A stretch of 64,000 bases of DNA from Paguma larvata. Lineage: Eukaryota > Chordata > Mammalia > Carnivora > Viverridae. Shown in pieces: positions 44,404-55,484 of this stretch; the first letter of the stretch is position 1, and each line of letters starts with the position of its first letter. Where the stretch lies: positions 124,345,239 through 124,409,238 of the forward strand of contig CM057825.1 of NCBI GenBank assembly GCA_030068075.1, read 5' to 3'. The position numbers and the translations under genes were made by a program. Under the pieces are notes generated by a model. It did not search any database. It saw only the letters and a program-made list of their open reading frames with translations, and had not been told where the DNA came from.

Positions 44404-45170
44404 AGCATAAATCAATATATATTCTTTTCTCCTAGCTTGATAAATAAGGCTTCATGATGACAAAATTTAAAAATTCAAATAAAACTAAGGGTTTTATATG
44501 AGCAAAAGTTGGCAAAATATCAAACTATCAAATGTTGGCAAATTATCAAAATGTCTCAATCAAATTATTGGGTACTTTCTAGATATTCTGTTGGTGGGCT
44601 GGCTGGCAATGTTTAGATGATAAAAAAAGATATATATAATTCATAAAATATGTAATCTATCAATTTTCTTTTTCTTGCCTTAATTTTAGCAAAGTCACTT
44701 GTTTTTATAAACATGTTTGGATGATAAAAAAAGATATATATAATTCATAAAACACATAATCCATCAATTTCTTTTTCTTGCCTTCGTTTTAGCAAAATCA
44801 CTTGTTTTTATAATCAAGATTATCACTAATTTATATCTGTTGACAGTAATGATTTAGTATTAAAATGAAATATAATCGGACTCAAGATCCTCAACATTTG
44901 GATACAATTTCGACAAGTAAGTATATTATAGCATAGGTAAAAATTGAAAAAGTAAAGCTATTTTTTATGTATTTTCAAAAAAAGTTATTTTTCCTAAGGT
45001 ATTCAAAATTATTTATTAAAATTAAAAGGTAAAATAAGGATTATGAGTAAATGTGTACACTTGAAATATTTAAATATTTAAAAAATTTAGGTAAAGTTGA
45101 AATATAATTTTTGAAATTTTAAATCCATTAAAAAATTTTAAAATTTATTTTTACAGATCAGTTTACATAC
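44404..45170. other. AT-rich DNA with internal duplications
   Basis: It holds two copies of GTTGGCAAA(A/T)TATCAAA at 44507-44550 and the 104-bp tandem duplication at 44609-44815. No gene is recognised. Confidence 0.7.
44609..44815 (+). repeat. Tandem duplication, unit 104 bp, two copies
   Basis: Copy 1 (44609-44712) and copy 2 (44713-44815) share GATGATAAAAAAAGATATAT, TATAATTCATAAAA, CTTTTTCTTGCCTT and TCACTTGTTTTTATAA at matching offsets, with about ten differences. Confidence 0.92.
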
Positions 45171-45171
45171 G

Positions 45172-45600
45172 GTGCTATATTGATTTCAGAAATAGAATTC
45201 AGTGATTCCTCACTTACATACAACGCCCAGTGCTTATTACAGCAAGTGCCCTCTTTAGTATCTGTCACCCATTTAGCCCATCCCCCACCCAAATCTCTCC
45301 ATCAACCGTTGGTTTGTTCTCTATTGTTAAGAGTCTCTTGTGGTCTGTTTCCCTTTCTTCTCCCCACTGCTCCCATATGTTCATCTGTTTTGTTTCTTAA
45401 ATTCTACATATGAGTGAAATTATATATTTATCTTTCTCTGATTGACTTATTTTGCTTAGCATATTACATTCTAGCTCCATCCACGTCATTGCAAATGGTA
45501 AGATTTCATTTTTTGATGGCTGAATAATATTCTGTTGTATATATACCATATACCACCTCTTCTTTATCCATTCATCAGTTGATGGACATTTGGATTTTAT
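45172..45600 (-). mobile_element. L1 3' end, reverse
   Basis: CAACGCCCAGTGCTTATTAC, GTTGGTTTGTTCTCTATTG, CTCCATCCACGTCATTGC, TTCATCAGTTGATGGACATT. More diverged than the copy at 35593. Confidence 0.88.
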
Positions 45601-45633
45601 TACACATTTTTATTTAAAAACTATTCATACTTC

Positions 45634-45845
45634 TGGGACGCCTGGGTGGTTCAGCTGGTTGAGCATCCGACTCTTGGTTTTGGCTCAGGTCATGATCTCA
45701 CGGTTCGTGAGTTCGAGCCCTGCATCAGATTATACATTGGCAGCATGGAGTCTGCCTGGGATTCTCTGTCTCCTCTCTCTCTGCCTCCTTTCCCATTCCC
45801 ATTCTATCTCTCTCTCAAAATAAATAAACATTTAAAAAATTTGAA
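45634..45845 (+). mobile_element. CAN-SINE, plus
   Basis: GGGACGCCTGGGTGGTTCAG head and AAATAAACATTTAAAAAATT tail. Flanks AAAAACTATTCATACTTC and AAAAACACTCTTCATAATTC are a probable diverged target-site duplication. Confidence 0.93.
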
Positions 45846-45849
45846 AAAC

Positions 45850-46639
45850 ACTCTTCATAATTCTAATTTTCTATGCCCATTCAGTTGTCAATGTCAAGGC
45901 TCAGTATTATGGGACCTACATTATGCACAGACTTCTGCATATACCAAAGGAAGAGTAGTGTGAATTGTTTAATACCACGTTTTCCTCAGCCACTACGTAT
46001 TACAAATGCCGTCCTGATTCCCGCAAAGGTCCAGAGCCACAAATTCGAACACAAATTCGAGCAAAAATGGGCAGTCAGCACTACAGAGAAGTGGTACTGT
46101 GCTATTCAAGAATCTATCGCATTCACTCCACCTCAGAGGGAGTCTTCCGCAAGTTAGTTAATTTGTCCTTTCTCTTACGTAAGTGCTTCTGCCACTCAGA
46201 TCATTTGGGCACTCCACAACTATACCCATCTCTGTCTTTGGCCTCCGCACCACACACAAGCCTTCAAGCCATTTGGATACAGTTGCCTTCTGTTTTGGGG
46301 ACAGAGGTCAAGATCTGGGAGAAGTGTCTCTGGGGCCTGAATGGTGTCACTCATGAGAGTGGATGTTTTGGGTGATGGGTCATGCCTTGTCAGTGCTAGT
46401 GCAGAGCCCAAGTGATACAGGTGCCCAGCACAGGGCCCCCTGTTGCTCAGGTCTGAGGGTGGTCCTGCAGGTGTGTGTGTGGGTGGAGAGGAGTTTGAGG
46501 AAGGGTTTCAGGGTCTAGCCACGGGGATGGCATCTTGGGTGCAGAAACCCTCTTTTGGTGCTCGTGGGAACTCCTCTCCATATTCCTTACCTGGGGGGCA
46601 TTTTCTCACTTCCGATGTGACTGTTCTGTGAATAATCCT
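45850..46639. other. Single-copy DNA, no gene seen
   Basis: An open frame at 45965-46375 (136 codons) has no recognisable domain. A short GT run occurs at 46471-46484. Confidence 0.45.
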
Positions 46640-47300
46640 AAGAGCCGAGACTCTTAGGGGTCACGGAGTCTTAGGCTTTTCTGTTTTTCTTAAGGATGCA
46701 AGTGTGATTTTCCTAATAACGCTGGCTTTTGCTTTTGTAGACCAAAAGCATTGCCACAGATACGTGTTCTCAGATATTCTTAACTACAGATAAAGAACTA
46801 GGCAAATGCTGTAGCGTTTGGATAAAAAAAGTCAACAACCACCCAACCTCACTCGATCAATTTTATTTGAGCTCTTAGCTGAGAATATTTTGCACTAGAG
46901 ACTGCTTACTTCAAGTAATAACTGAATGTTAAGCAAACAGATCATCAATTATTAACATGGAGCTGCTATTAATGTAATCCTTTACATATCAGTAACACCA
47001 GCATTTGGAAGGGGATATAAGCTAGTTAAAGGCATCCGGTGTACAAAATAGGAGTATAACCACATTCCCTGTGCTAAAAAATTTTAAGTGATCGATCTCT
47101 AAATTTTCCATTTAGGAATGGGTGTTGTGATTGGGACAGAGAGATGTACAATGCAGTCTGATGTTGAAATAACTGATCAAGGTGGCGGCAAAAGCAATAT
47201 TTGGAAGGCTGGGGCCTCTTGCGAATCCAAAATCTACCTTTAATATTGGGTCTAGATACTTTATTGGCCAAACTCAGGACATCTTTTTGGGAATATGTTT
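46640..47300. promoter_or_regulatory. Candidate distal regulatory block (repeat-free, AT-rich)
   Basis: No repeat is recognised. Sites such as CATCAATTATTAACATGG, GCTATTAATGTAATCC, TCGATCAATTTTATTTGAG and ACTGATCAAGG resemble homeodomain and related binding sites. Function is inferred from composition only. Confidence 0.3.
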
Positions 47301-47309
47301 TCTTTTACA

Positions 47310-47905
47310 TATTTTTTTTTTTGGAATATAGATCATACATTTGCATGGTTAAAAAACTAAAAAATAAAAAAAAATACACTGAAAATTCTCCTCCCTACGT
47401 TGCCTCCCCACCAACGAGAAATCGACTTCTTTTGTATTTATGTATCTGTCCAGACCTCATCTGCATACATCCATAAAAACTAATTTCGGCTCTTATTTTA
47501 CACAGCTCTGCATCTTGAGTTTTTTGTTTTTGTTCCTTGTTTACTTAAGTACCCTGGAGATCCTTCCATGTCAGCACATGGAGAGCTTCCTTATTTTTAT
47601 TTTCAACCACAGAGTACCCTGTTAGAGGTTGCCTATACTTTATATAACCAGTCTATTCCAGGTAGACATTGAGTTGTCCCCCACGATTACTTAGGCTAAG
47701 CACACTGTAGTGGATAACCTTGTACATCATGATTTCGCATGTAGTCAGAATAAATTTCCAGAAGTGTAGATTTGCTGGGTCAAATTGTGCACGCATTTGT
47801 GATTCTGCATAGATATTGCCACATCGTCTCTCCATGAGGGCGGCAGCCATTTGTGCTCTCACTAGCAACGAACGAGCGTGTCTGCCTCCCCAGGGCTCAT
47901 TCGTG
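47310..47905 (-). mobile_element. Old L1M, reverse
   Basis: GGTAGACATTGAGTTGTCC, GTGGATAACCTTGTACATC, AATAAATTTCCAGAAGTGTAG, TTTGCTGGGTCAAATTGTGC. The minus open frame at 47653-48150 runs across this relic and the next MIR and is not a gene. Confidence 0.75.
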
Positions 47906-48019
47906 TTTTGAAGAACTGCTTGAGGGGAGACTACCCCGCTCAGCATGAACTTGGTAGGAGAGAATAGCACCATTTTACTCCGTATTTCCTCATCATTCTG
48001 CAATCTTTCCCTCTTTGCC

Positions 48020-48190
48020 ATTGCTTGCTGCGGGACTGTAGCCAAGTTATTTAAGCACTTGTGCCTTAGTTTCTTCATCTGTAAAGGGGGGCTGTAAGAG
48101 TCCCCACAGCCTATGATAGTTGGGAGAGTTTCATGAGCTAAGGCACACAAAGCACTAAGCCTAGTTTAGACATGGTAAGTGCTTAAAAAT
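48020..48190 (+). mobile_element. MIR SINE
   Basis: TGCCTTAGTTTCTTCATCTG, TAAAGGGGGGCTGTAAG and GGTAAGTGCTTAAAAATG. Confidence 0.75.
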
Positions 48191-48650
48191 GCCATCTGGG
48201 CCAGATAAATAATGCCACTTAGGGACTGTTCCGTCTCTGCCTCTAATTAGCCACAGTGTGTTAACGTCTACGTCATAAAACTAGAAATGCACCGAACACT
48301 TTCTTGGAGGAAAAGGAATCTTGGCTCTAGGTAAACAAACATGAACTGCCTCTTTGGGTGTCATGGGCGAAGAGGACGCTAGAAGTTGCTAGTGGAGAAG
48401 GAGGTGACGGAGATGATAGGGCAGGAGCAGAAATTCTGCAGTGAGCCTCAGAGAAGGAAAGCCAACCTGTGCTTCAGGGTGCTTTGGTACCAAAACCCCT
48501 GTCTCCAGGAGGAGGTTCCGGACAGTGTGTAGCAGGTGTCGGGTGCCCCAGGCCAGACAGTGGTTTTGCCAGGACAGGCAAGGTTCTAGAATCCTGAGTA
48601 CTGGGAAGGGGTTAGAGAAGGAGCTACTCCCTCGAGCCAGACAGAGTTGG
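48191..48650. other. Single-copy DNA, no gene seen
   Basis: Overlapping open frames on both strands (48389-48842) have no recognisable product and run into a MIR. Confidence 0.5.
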
Positions 48651-48654
48651 AAGC

Positions 48655-48905
48655 TCTTCGGAGTCAGACAGCCCTGGGTTCGAATCCTGGCTCTACTACT
48701 TGCTAGCGGGGTGACCTCAGGTACATTCATATTTCTGATTCTCTCTTTCCTCATCTGTCATTTGAGGGTAAACGCCACGGAGAGGTGTTCTCCAACTGCT
48801 TGTGTGCCGCAGGGAGGCCGTGAGGATTACACGGTGTCATAGTTCCAGGCGCGGAGCGCCTTGCGTGGCACACATTCAGCGCTGGGTGAATGTCAGCAAC
48901 TGTTC
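48655..48905 (+). mobile_element. MIR SINE, near full length
   Basis: GAGTCAGACAGCCCTGGGTTC, GAATCCTGGCTCTACTACTTG, CTCATCTGTCATTTGAGGG, GCCGTGAGGATTACACGG. Confidence 0.9.
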
Positions 48906-49299
48906 AGGACACCAGATGAGTAGGGCTTACAAACCCATGTCTCTGGGACACAAGAGGGGTCTTCGGGGGGCAGGGTTTCCATGAACAAATTCGAGTCGTA
49001 AAATCAGAAAAGACCCGTTTGGACGGATGTATAGTCACAGAGGAAACGTGCCTCTTAGCATACGTGTTATTTGCAACAAAGCAAAACGAATTTGTAAGCA
49101 TCTCATTGCAGATGCGCGGGAGGGAGGTCCTGAAAATGTTCCCGCGGTCTCGAGGCAGCAAATGGAAAATGAGTTGCATAGTACTGATTGCTGCTAATTT
49201 AAGACGTATAAAAACCACTGATAATCTCTTTCGTGTTCTCAGCTTTTGGGGATGTTATTTACTAAAGGTAGAATAGTCATACTTTTCAATACATTATCT
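48906..49299. other. Single-copy DNA, no gene seen
   Basis: Moderately CpG-rich (GCGCGGG, CCCGCGGTCTCGAGG). Not recognised as repeat or exon. Confidence 0.45.
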
Positions 49300-49740
49300 T
49301 TATCCCTTAATGCCACTTCCATGCTGAGGACACAGGCGCCTTAAACACTTCTACTGCTTCCACTTGTTACCTTTTCTCGACCCACCACTCTCTGTAGGAT
49401 CTGAATCCTCGGGCTTGGGAATCATCAGTTGTGCACGCCGACGGTGCTGTTCTCCTTGCCTGCAATGCCCTGCTCTGTCCGCTGTGCTTGGCAAGCTCCT
49501 GTTCTTCCACCAGCCGTCACGCTTTTTGTGAAGTATTTCCCAGTATCACCAGCAGCCACCAATGGCTCTTTCTTCTTTGATTCCACGGGACTCTGTTTAA
49601 TGTTTCTTTTATCGCATTTTTCATATTGGGCTCTCATTCTTTGTGTACACGTCTATCTCTTCCTTTACGCTGGGAAACCTTTGAGTCAAGGACTGCGTCC
49701 CTCTCTCTCCCTTTCTTTCTTCCAAGTTCATCAAGCATGC
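49300..49740 (+). mobile_element. L2-like LINE relic, decayed
   Basis: CTTGCCTGCAATGCCCTGC, then AAGTATTTCCCAGTATCACC and GTCAAGGACTGCGTCC fit the L2 ORF2 C-terminus and UTR. Confidence 0.5.
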
Positions 49741-49889
49741 ATTAAGTGTCAGGTCGTTTGCTAGGGCTTGTGCATGCAGGAATGAATTCGGTCCGCTTCC
49801 TGGTCTGGAGGGGAGATCTCAACACAATATGGGAGCAATGAAAGAATGAGGCACTGAACTGATTGTCTTTTTTTCGTCCTCTCAGCGAC

Positions 49890-50010
49890 CCTGCATGCGC
49901 CCATCATTATTCCCATTTTATTGTTGAAAAGCCTGAGCCAGAGAGGACATAAAGCTTGACAGAGAACATAGGGCTCGCAAGAGGCTACAAACTGGTGTCA
50001 AGGTGAGGGT
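49890..50010 (-). mobile_element. MIR SINE, reverse
   Basis: TTATTCCCATTTTATTGTTGA, AAGCCTGAGCCAGAGAGGAC, then GGTGTCAAGGTGAGGG. Confidence 0.6.
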
Positions 50011-50164
50011 CAGGAGACCCCATGGAGAAGGCCGTGCCCAGCAACGTCGTGACTACGAGAAGGATTTGGGCAGGTGAAGACGTGCAGGAAAGGTGGAGGA
50101 GGGGGGCTCAGCTCTGCGAGGGCTTGGGAGTAAGGGAGCACTGCCCTTTGGGGAGGTGGAGGAG

Positions 50165-50245
50165 TCTTAGCATCTCCACTTGGCCAGTATTTGCACAGAG
50201 TGCAGCACATAGTAGGTGCTTGCTAAATATTTGCTGTAAGAATGA
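50165..50245 (+). mobile_element. L2 3' terminus
   Basis: GTGCAGCACATAGTAGGTGC then AAATATTTGCTGTAAGAATG. Confidence 0.65.
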
Positions 50246-50344
50246 ATTCCTACTGCTGAAGTCCCTGGGGTTGGCAGTTCAATTCTGGGGTTGAGTTCAT
50301 TCCCTAAGGGTCTTTTAAGTAAGGTTTTTATTTTATTTTTTGGT

Positions 50345-50345
<1 letters not shown>

Positions 50346-50380
<35 letters not shown>
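50346..50380. repeat. Poly(T) run, 35 bases
   Basis: 35 uninterrupted T. No SINE or L1 body follows on either side, so it is not the tail of a recognised family. Confidence 0.95.
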
Positions 50381-50700
50381 CTGAGGTCCTGGGGATACAA
50401 TGACCACTGTCCCATCTTGGACGAGTGTGTCACCAAATCATTTCCATTCAGCTCCCAGAAATCCGTGCAGAGACTTCCCCCACTACCTCGACTCTTTAGG
50501 TGTCCAAGGAGCGTGTCCGCATTTAGGTTAGTCAGCCTGAGTAAGCTTAGAGCAGAGATCTGGGCGATTGCTGGGCGGACAGCTGGTGTGGGCCCTTGAC
50601 TGAGGCTGTCTGGAGGCCACGCAGCCCTGGTGTACTCGAAAACTGCCTCCTCCGGGTGGGAGGCCACACTCAGGAAACGAGGATCTCCGGGAGGCTGCTT
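50381..50700 (-). other. Possible processed retrocopy body, unidentified
   Basis: On the minus strand this ~320 bp of GC-balanced single-copy sequence ends directly in A35, as a retroposed transcript would. A minus-strand frame is open across it, but I recognise no protein, no AATAAA is visible just before the A-run, and no target-site duplication is clear. Confidence 0.25.
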
Positions 50701-50869
50701 ATGTCCTGGCCATTCTTCCTAACTCTCTGAGCTCTTTCCCATTGTCTCCCCTCCCCATGTCTTCTGGTCTAAACGGGGGTGAGATAGATGGGGAATTTCT
50801 TCTCTTCCTGTCGCTTTACTCAAGTCCCTCTGTCAAGGACAGGAATGTTCTTCCGTTTGTTGCATGGCA

Positions 50870-51115
50870 ATTAGTAAGATAAGCTCTGGAGCCAGCCTGC
50901 GTGGGGCTCGCATCCTGGCTGTGCTACTTACCAGCTTTGTGACTTTGGGCAAGATGTTAGTGTCTGTACCTCACTCTCCCTACCTGGAAAATGCACTTAA
51001 TAACGATACCTGTTTCATAGGATTCTTGCAAGAATTTAAAGGAATTAAAACATGTAAAGCACTTAGGACGGTACCTGGCACATTGTAGGTGCAAGATATA
51101 TGCTGCTGCTGAGGA
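50870..51115 (+). mobile_element. MIR SINE, near full length
   Basis: AGATAAGCTCTGGAGCCAGCC, GTGACTTTGGGCAAGATGTT, AAAACATGTAAAGCACTTAG and GTACCTGGCACATTGTAGG. Confidence 0.9.
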
Positions 51116-51147
51116 CGACAGTGGTGATTGAAGTTACTGCACACAAA

Positions 51148-51360
51148 GGGCACCTGGGCGGCTCAGTCACTTAAGCATCCAGCTTCGGCTCAGGTCATGA
51201 TCTCATGGTTTGTGGATTCAACCCCCACATTGGGCTCTGTGCTGTGAGCATGGTGCCTGGGTCAGATCCTCTGTCCCCCTCTCTCTTGCCTTTCTTTCAC
51301 TCACGTGCACACGTGTGCTCTCTCTCTCTCTTTTTCAAAAGTAAATAAACATTTTTTAAA
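51148..51360 (+). mobile_element. CAN-SINE, plus
   Basis: GGGCACCTGGGCGGCTCAG head, ATTGGGCTCTGTGCTG core, AAGTAAATAAACATTTTTT tail. It has a CACGTGCACACGTGTG insert in the CT block. Confidence 0.93.
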
Positions 51361-51634
51361 AATTACTCTACAAAAATCTCCTCCTCTATTCTGATTCTTT
51401 TGTGCTAAATGTTAGTGGCCTAAAGCCAGAACCAGGTGGAAATTAGTTCTTTTCCTTGGAGACAAGGCGAGCTTAGACTTAAGTTTATAATTTGTGGTCT
51501 AATGGAATAAACAACAAAACCATTGCATTTTACGTTAAAATAGTAGGACTGTTCCCATAAATGTTATACCCAAAGTTGTTTGAGTTGGTACATTACTCAA
51601 AACCACAATAAACCTAATCCAGTCTAGTAACTGA

Positions 51635-51730
51635 AATTATGATGGATAAACTGAGGCTCAGAGAAAGGAACCAACAAAGGCCTGGTCACAAGACATGAGG
51701 CTGGAACCAAAACACGTGTCTCCTGCTTCC
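51635..51730 (-). mobile_element. MIR fragment, reverse
   Basis: GGATAAACTGAGGCTCAGAG, AAAGGCCTGGTCACAAGAC, GAGGCTGGAACCAAAAC. Confidence 0.6.
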
Positions 51731-51810
51731 CATTAATGTTCCTTGTGGTGCCTTAGAGCCAAGGGAAGAAATATACCCATTCTCCATTCTGTGACAGTGG
51801 TCAAGCCCAT

Positions 51811-51814
51811 TTGT

Positions 51815-51873
<59 letters not shown>
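51811..51873. repeat. (TG)n microsatellite, about 63 bp
   Basis: TGTGTGTC then an unbroken GT run to TGTCTG. Likely polymorphic. Confidence 0.98.
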
Positions 51874-51875
51874 TG

Positions 51876-52073
51876 AAGAGCCCGACAGTAAATATTTTAG
51901 GCTTTTGGGGCCGTATGTTTCTGTCACAACAATTCAGCTCTGCTACTGAGGTGCAGAAGCAGCTGTGGACAGTATGCAAATGAAGGGACGTGGTTGCGTT
52001 TCAATAAAACTTTGTTTATAAAAAAGGTGCTGGGCCAGACTTGCCTCGCGGGCCATGGTTTGCAGATCCTTGC
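51876..52073 (-). mobile_element. MER20 hAT-type MITE, reverse
   Basis: GTAAATATTTTAGGCTTTTGG, CAATAAAACTTTGTTTATAAA, GCCAGACTTGCC and GCGGGCCATGGTTTGCAGA. The first ~20 bp is replaced by the (TG)n array. Confidence 0.88.
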
Positions 52074-52189
52074 TCTGTGGCATCGCCAGCTGGAGGGTCG
52101 GAGGTGAATACCAGAGCGACGAATGCTTCTCTGACGTGACACAGAAGCTGGCAGCCAAATGCTGAACGTGAAGAAATGGGAAGAGTGTA

Positions 52190-52720
52190 TGAGTAAGGAT
52201 AATTAGGCAAAAACCAATTTTACTTTTCCAACCCAGCGACCCCTGTTTCTTTCAATTTCTATTTCCTTTTTTTTTAAGGAGAGAAAAAGGAGATGGCAAT
52301 TTTTCTACATTAACAAATGAGATTAAGGGAGAGATTTAGTAAAATGGTGTCAGTTACCATGGCATTCCTGGTACAACTTGCCAGAAACTCCAACTAAAAG
52401 GGCAAATTTTATCTCTGTGACTCAGGTAATTTCAATCTATAGCATGAGAATTATCCACTTAGCTCCAAGAGATTAGCTTGCTTTATTAGGATATCAAAAA
52501 AAAAAATAAGTAGAAAGAAGAGAGAACCTGTTTAGAGATGATTTGCTTTCGTTTGCAAAATCAGTCCACAGTTAATTAGGGCGAACCTCAGAGGCCACAG
52601 GCAGGTTAGCAGAATGAGGTTGAATCGGTATCAGATAAGGGTACAATTAAGAAAATAGCATGGAGCATTCTTTCTCTGAGGTGCATAGTTATGTGTATCT
52701 TTTGAAAGCGTTCATAATGG
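52190..52720. promoter_or_regulatory. Candidate distal regulatory block (repeat-free)
   Basis: About 530 bp without a recognised repeat. Motifs: GATAATTAGGC, CAGTTAATTAGGGC, GTATCAGATAAGGG, TACAATTAAGAAA, TTTATTAGGATATC, TTACCATGGCATTCC. Composition resembles a conserved enhancer; conservation untested. Confidence 0.35.
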
Positions 52721-52727
52721 GGGAGTA

Positions 52728-53285
52728 TATTAATTATCTATTGCTGCGTGGTAATTACACCCAAATTTAGCAGCTTAAAACAACACACTTGTCACGTCAC
52801 CATTTCCATCATCAGGAGCCTGGGTGCAGCTCGGCTGCCTCCCCTGCTTCCCCCTTGCATGTCACATCCGAAGTGTCAGCCAGGCTGGGGTTTCATCTCA
52901 AGGTTCAGGCGGGGGAAAGATCCACAGCTCTGGTGGTGGTTGGCAGGATTCAGTTCCTCAAGGGCCGTTGGACTGAGGGCTTCAGTTCTTTGCCAGCTTT
53001 TGACCAGAGGCCACCCTCCGTTACTTGCCATGTGGGCGTCTCCACTGTGGCAGGTCGTTTTGTCAAAGCACAAAAACCAAGAAGGCAACAGAGGCTGCCA
53101 GCAAGGTGGAAGCCACGATCTCATGTAACGAATTATGGAAGTGACATCTCATCACTGTTTTGCCATATTCTGTTGCTTAGAAGTAGGTCACAGGTCTTGC
53201 CCATACTAAAAGAGAGGGGATTCCACAAGGGCATGAAAACCAAGAGGTGAGGATGACTGGGGGACATTTCAGAGTCTACCAGCTA
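52728..53285 (-). mobile_element. MaLR LTR (MLT1-like), reverse
   Basis: TATTAATTATCTATTGCTGCG, TAGCAGCTTAAAACAACACA, AAGTGACATCTCATCACTG and CATTTCAGAGTCTACCAGC. The open frames at 52748-53250 lie in this LTR and are not host genes. Confidence 0.75.
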
Positions 53286-53684
53286 GAGGGAGGGAGTAAC
53301 AGCGATTTCAGCCTGAAACGAGAGCAAGACCTTCCATGTCGGGAAGTTCTCCGAAGCTGTATTTACTGAAAAGGACGAGTGATTGTTGATGACCGTCATG
53401 GGCAGTGTTGGGGGGGATATGTGCACATACTGCATTTTCCATCTTGTAACTTGAAACTCTGGTTTCTGGGAAATTTGAACCGCGTGGAGACCATTCAGCT
53501 TCATTGATCCAAGTACTAGGTGAGACGGGGCCTGTGTGACATTTAGGACTCTTTTAGTGGCAAGCAACAGAAAATCTCACCCAGATGGCTTAAGATAAGA
53601 GAAAATTTATTGGCTTGACTAATTGGAACATCCAAGAGTAAATCTCAGCTCAGAGCTTAAGGCAATATATTTTATGTGTTTGCT
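53286..53684. other. Unassigned DNA with an old repeat trace
   Basis: 53550-53640 (TTAGTGGCAAGCAACAGAAAA, GGCTTAAGATAAG, AAAATTTATTGGCTTG) looks like a reversed old interspersed repeat whose family I cannot name. Confidence 0.4.
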
Positions 53685-54378
53685 TTTTTATTAGAGTTAT
53701 TGAGGTATAATGATGTATGGCAAAATCTAACCTTTTTAGTGTACGATTCTGTGAGTTTGGACACATGCGTCCAGTTGTGCAGCCAACACCACAATCAGGA
53801 TACAGAACATTTCCATTGCCCCTCAAAATTCCCTCCTGTTCCTTTGCAGGGTCAATTCCTCCTGCTATCCTCAGCCCCTGCGAACCCTAAACTTCCTTCA
53901 GTACATAGAGTTTTGCTTTTCTCTGAATATTTTTTCAGTGGAATCATACAGTATGTCACCTATTGAGTCTGGCTCTTTCACTCAGCCTAAGGCCTTTGAG
54001 ATGAACCTATGTATCAGGTCACTCCTTTGTATTACAGTGTGGTGGTCCATTGTATAGATATATAATAGTTTGTTTATTCATTAATCAATTAAAAAAATTT
54101 GGCCTGTTACCGTTTTTTTGGCAACTATGTATAATACTGCCTTAAATATTTGTGCATAGGATTTTTTTGTGAAACTGAGTTTTAATTTTTCTGGTAAATA
54201 CCTAGCAATGGAATTGCCGGGTCGTCTAATACACCTGTGTTTAACTTTGTAGGAAATGGCCAAGTTATTTTCCAAAGTGGCTGTGACCTTTTGCATTCCC
54301 ATCAGCATGAACGGGAGTCCCAGTTGCTCCCATACTTGCCAATACTTGCTATCATCATTTAAAAATTTTAACCATTCT

Positions 54379-55128
54379 AGCTAAAATTAACAACTCAGGA
54401 AATAATAGATGTTGGCGAGGATGCAGAGAAAAGGGAACCCTATTGCACTATTGGTGGGAGTGCAAACTGGTGCAGCCGCTCTGGAAAACAGTGTGGAGGT
54501 TCCTCAAAAAATTATAAAAATAGAACTGCGCTACGACCCAGCAATTGCACTACTAGGAATTTATCCAAAGGATACAAAAATGCTGGTTTGAAGGATCACA
54601 TGGACCCCCAATGTTTATAGTAGCACTGTCAACAATAGCCAAATTATGGAAAGAGCCCAAATCCAAATCAAATGATGAATGGATTAAGAAGGGAATACTA
54701 CTTGGTGATGAAAAAGATGAAAAAGAAGGAAATCTTGCCATTTGGAACTAGAGGATATTATGCAAACTGAAATAAGTCAGTCAGAGAAAGACAAAAAACA
54801 TGATTCAACTCATATGTGGAATTTGAGAAACTTAACAGATGAACATAAGGGAAAGGAAGGAAAAATAAGATAAAAACAGAGAGGCAGGCAAACCATAAGA
54901 GACACTTAAATACACAGAACAAACTGAGGGTTGATGGGGGCGTGGGGGATGGGTTAAATGGGTGATGGGCATTAAGGAGGGCACTTTTTGGGATGAGCAC
55001 TGGATGTTATATGTAAGAGATGAATCACTGGGTTCTAGTCCTGAAGTCAAAACTTCGCTGTATGTTAACTAACTTGAGAATAATAAAAAAAATCTATCAT
55101 CTTGCCAGTTGTGAAAAAAAATAAATTA
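54379..55128 (+). mobile_element. 5'-truncated L1, plus, inserted in old L1M, with TSD
   Basis: ORF2 C-terminal remnant (short frame 54409-54591 with [16 protein letters not shown]), then 3' UTR. Flanks AAAAATTTTAACCATTCT (about 54361-54378) and AAAAATTTTAGCCATTCC (about 55129-55146) are the target-site duplication in the old L1M. Many stops show middle age. Confidence 0.92.
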
Positions 55129-55312
55129 AAAATTTTAGCCATTCCAACAGGTGTGCAGTGGTACCTCAAGGTGGGTTTAATGTGCGTTTTCCTAATAACT
55201 GGTGCTGATCAGCTTTGCATGTGTTTATTTGGCATCTACATAATCTCTTTGGTGAAGTGTCTGTGCATATCTTTTGCCCGTGTAAAAAATTGTATTCTTC
55301 CTTATTTTCAGG

Positions 55313-55484
55313 ATAGACGCCAATCTTGGATAGAATTCTCATAGGCCAAGTTCGAGTGAATAGAAACCACTACAGTAATTATATAATGGAGTCTGTTTTT
55401 ATAAAATCTAAAATCTAAAAGAAGACAACATTCTAGAGATCATAAAAATAACATCATATAAAAATTATTACATTGTTTTATTAG
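55313..55484. other. Unidentified ~172-bp insertion in L1M
   Basis: It interrupts the L1M between CTTATTTTCAG and AGTTCTTTATG. A short direct repeat ATTTTCAG brackets it. There is no A-tail and no known family is recognised. Confidence 0.45.

Noticed and set aside
47653..48150. 165-codon minus-strand ORF as a gene
   Set aside because: It spans an old L1M and a MIR, with no domain and no splice structure.
52789..53250. 153-codon plus-strand ORF as a gene
   Set aside because: Entirely inside a MaLR LTR.
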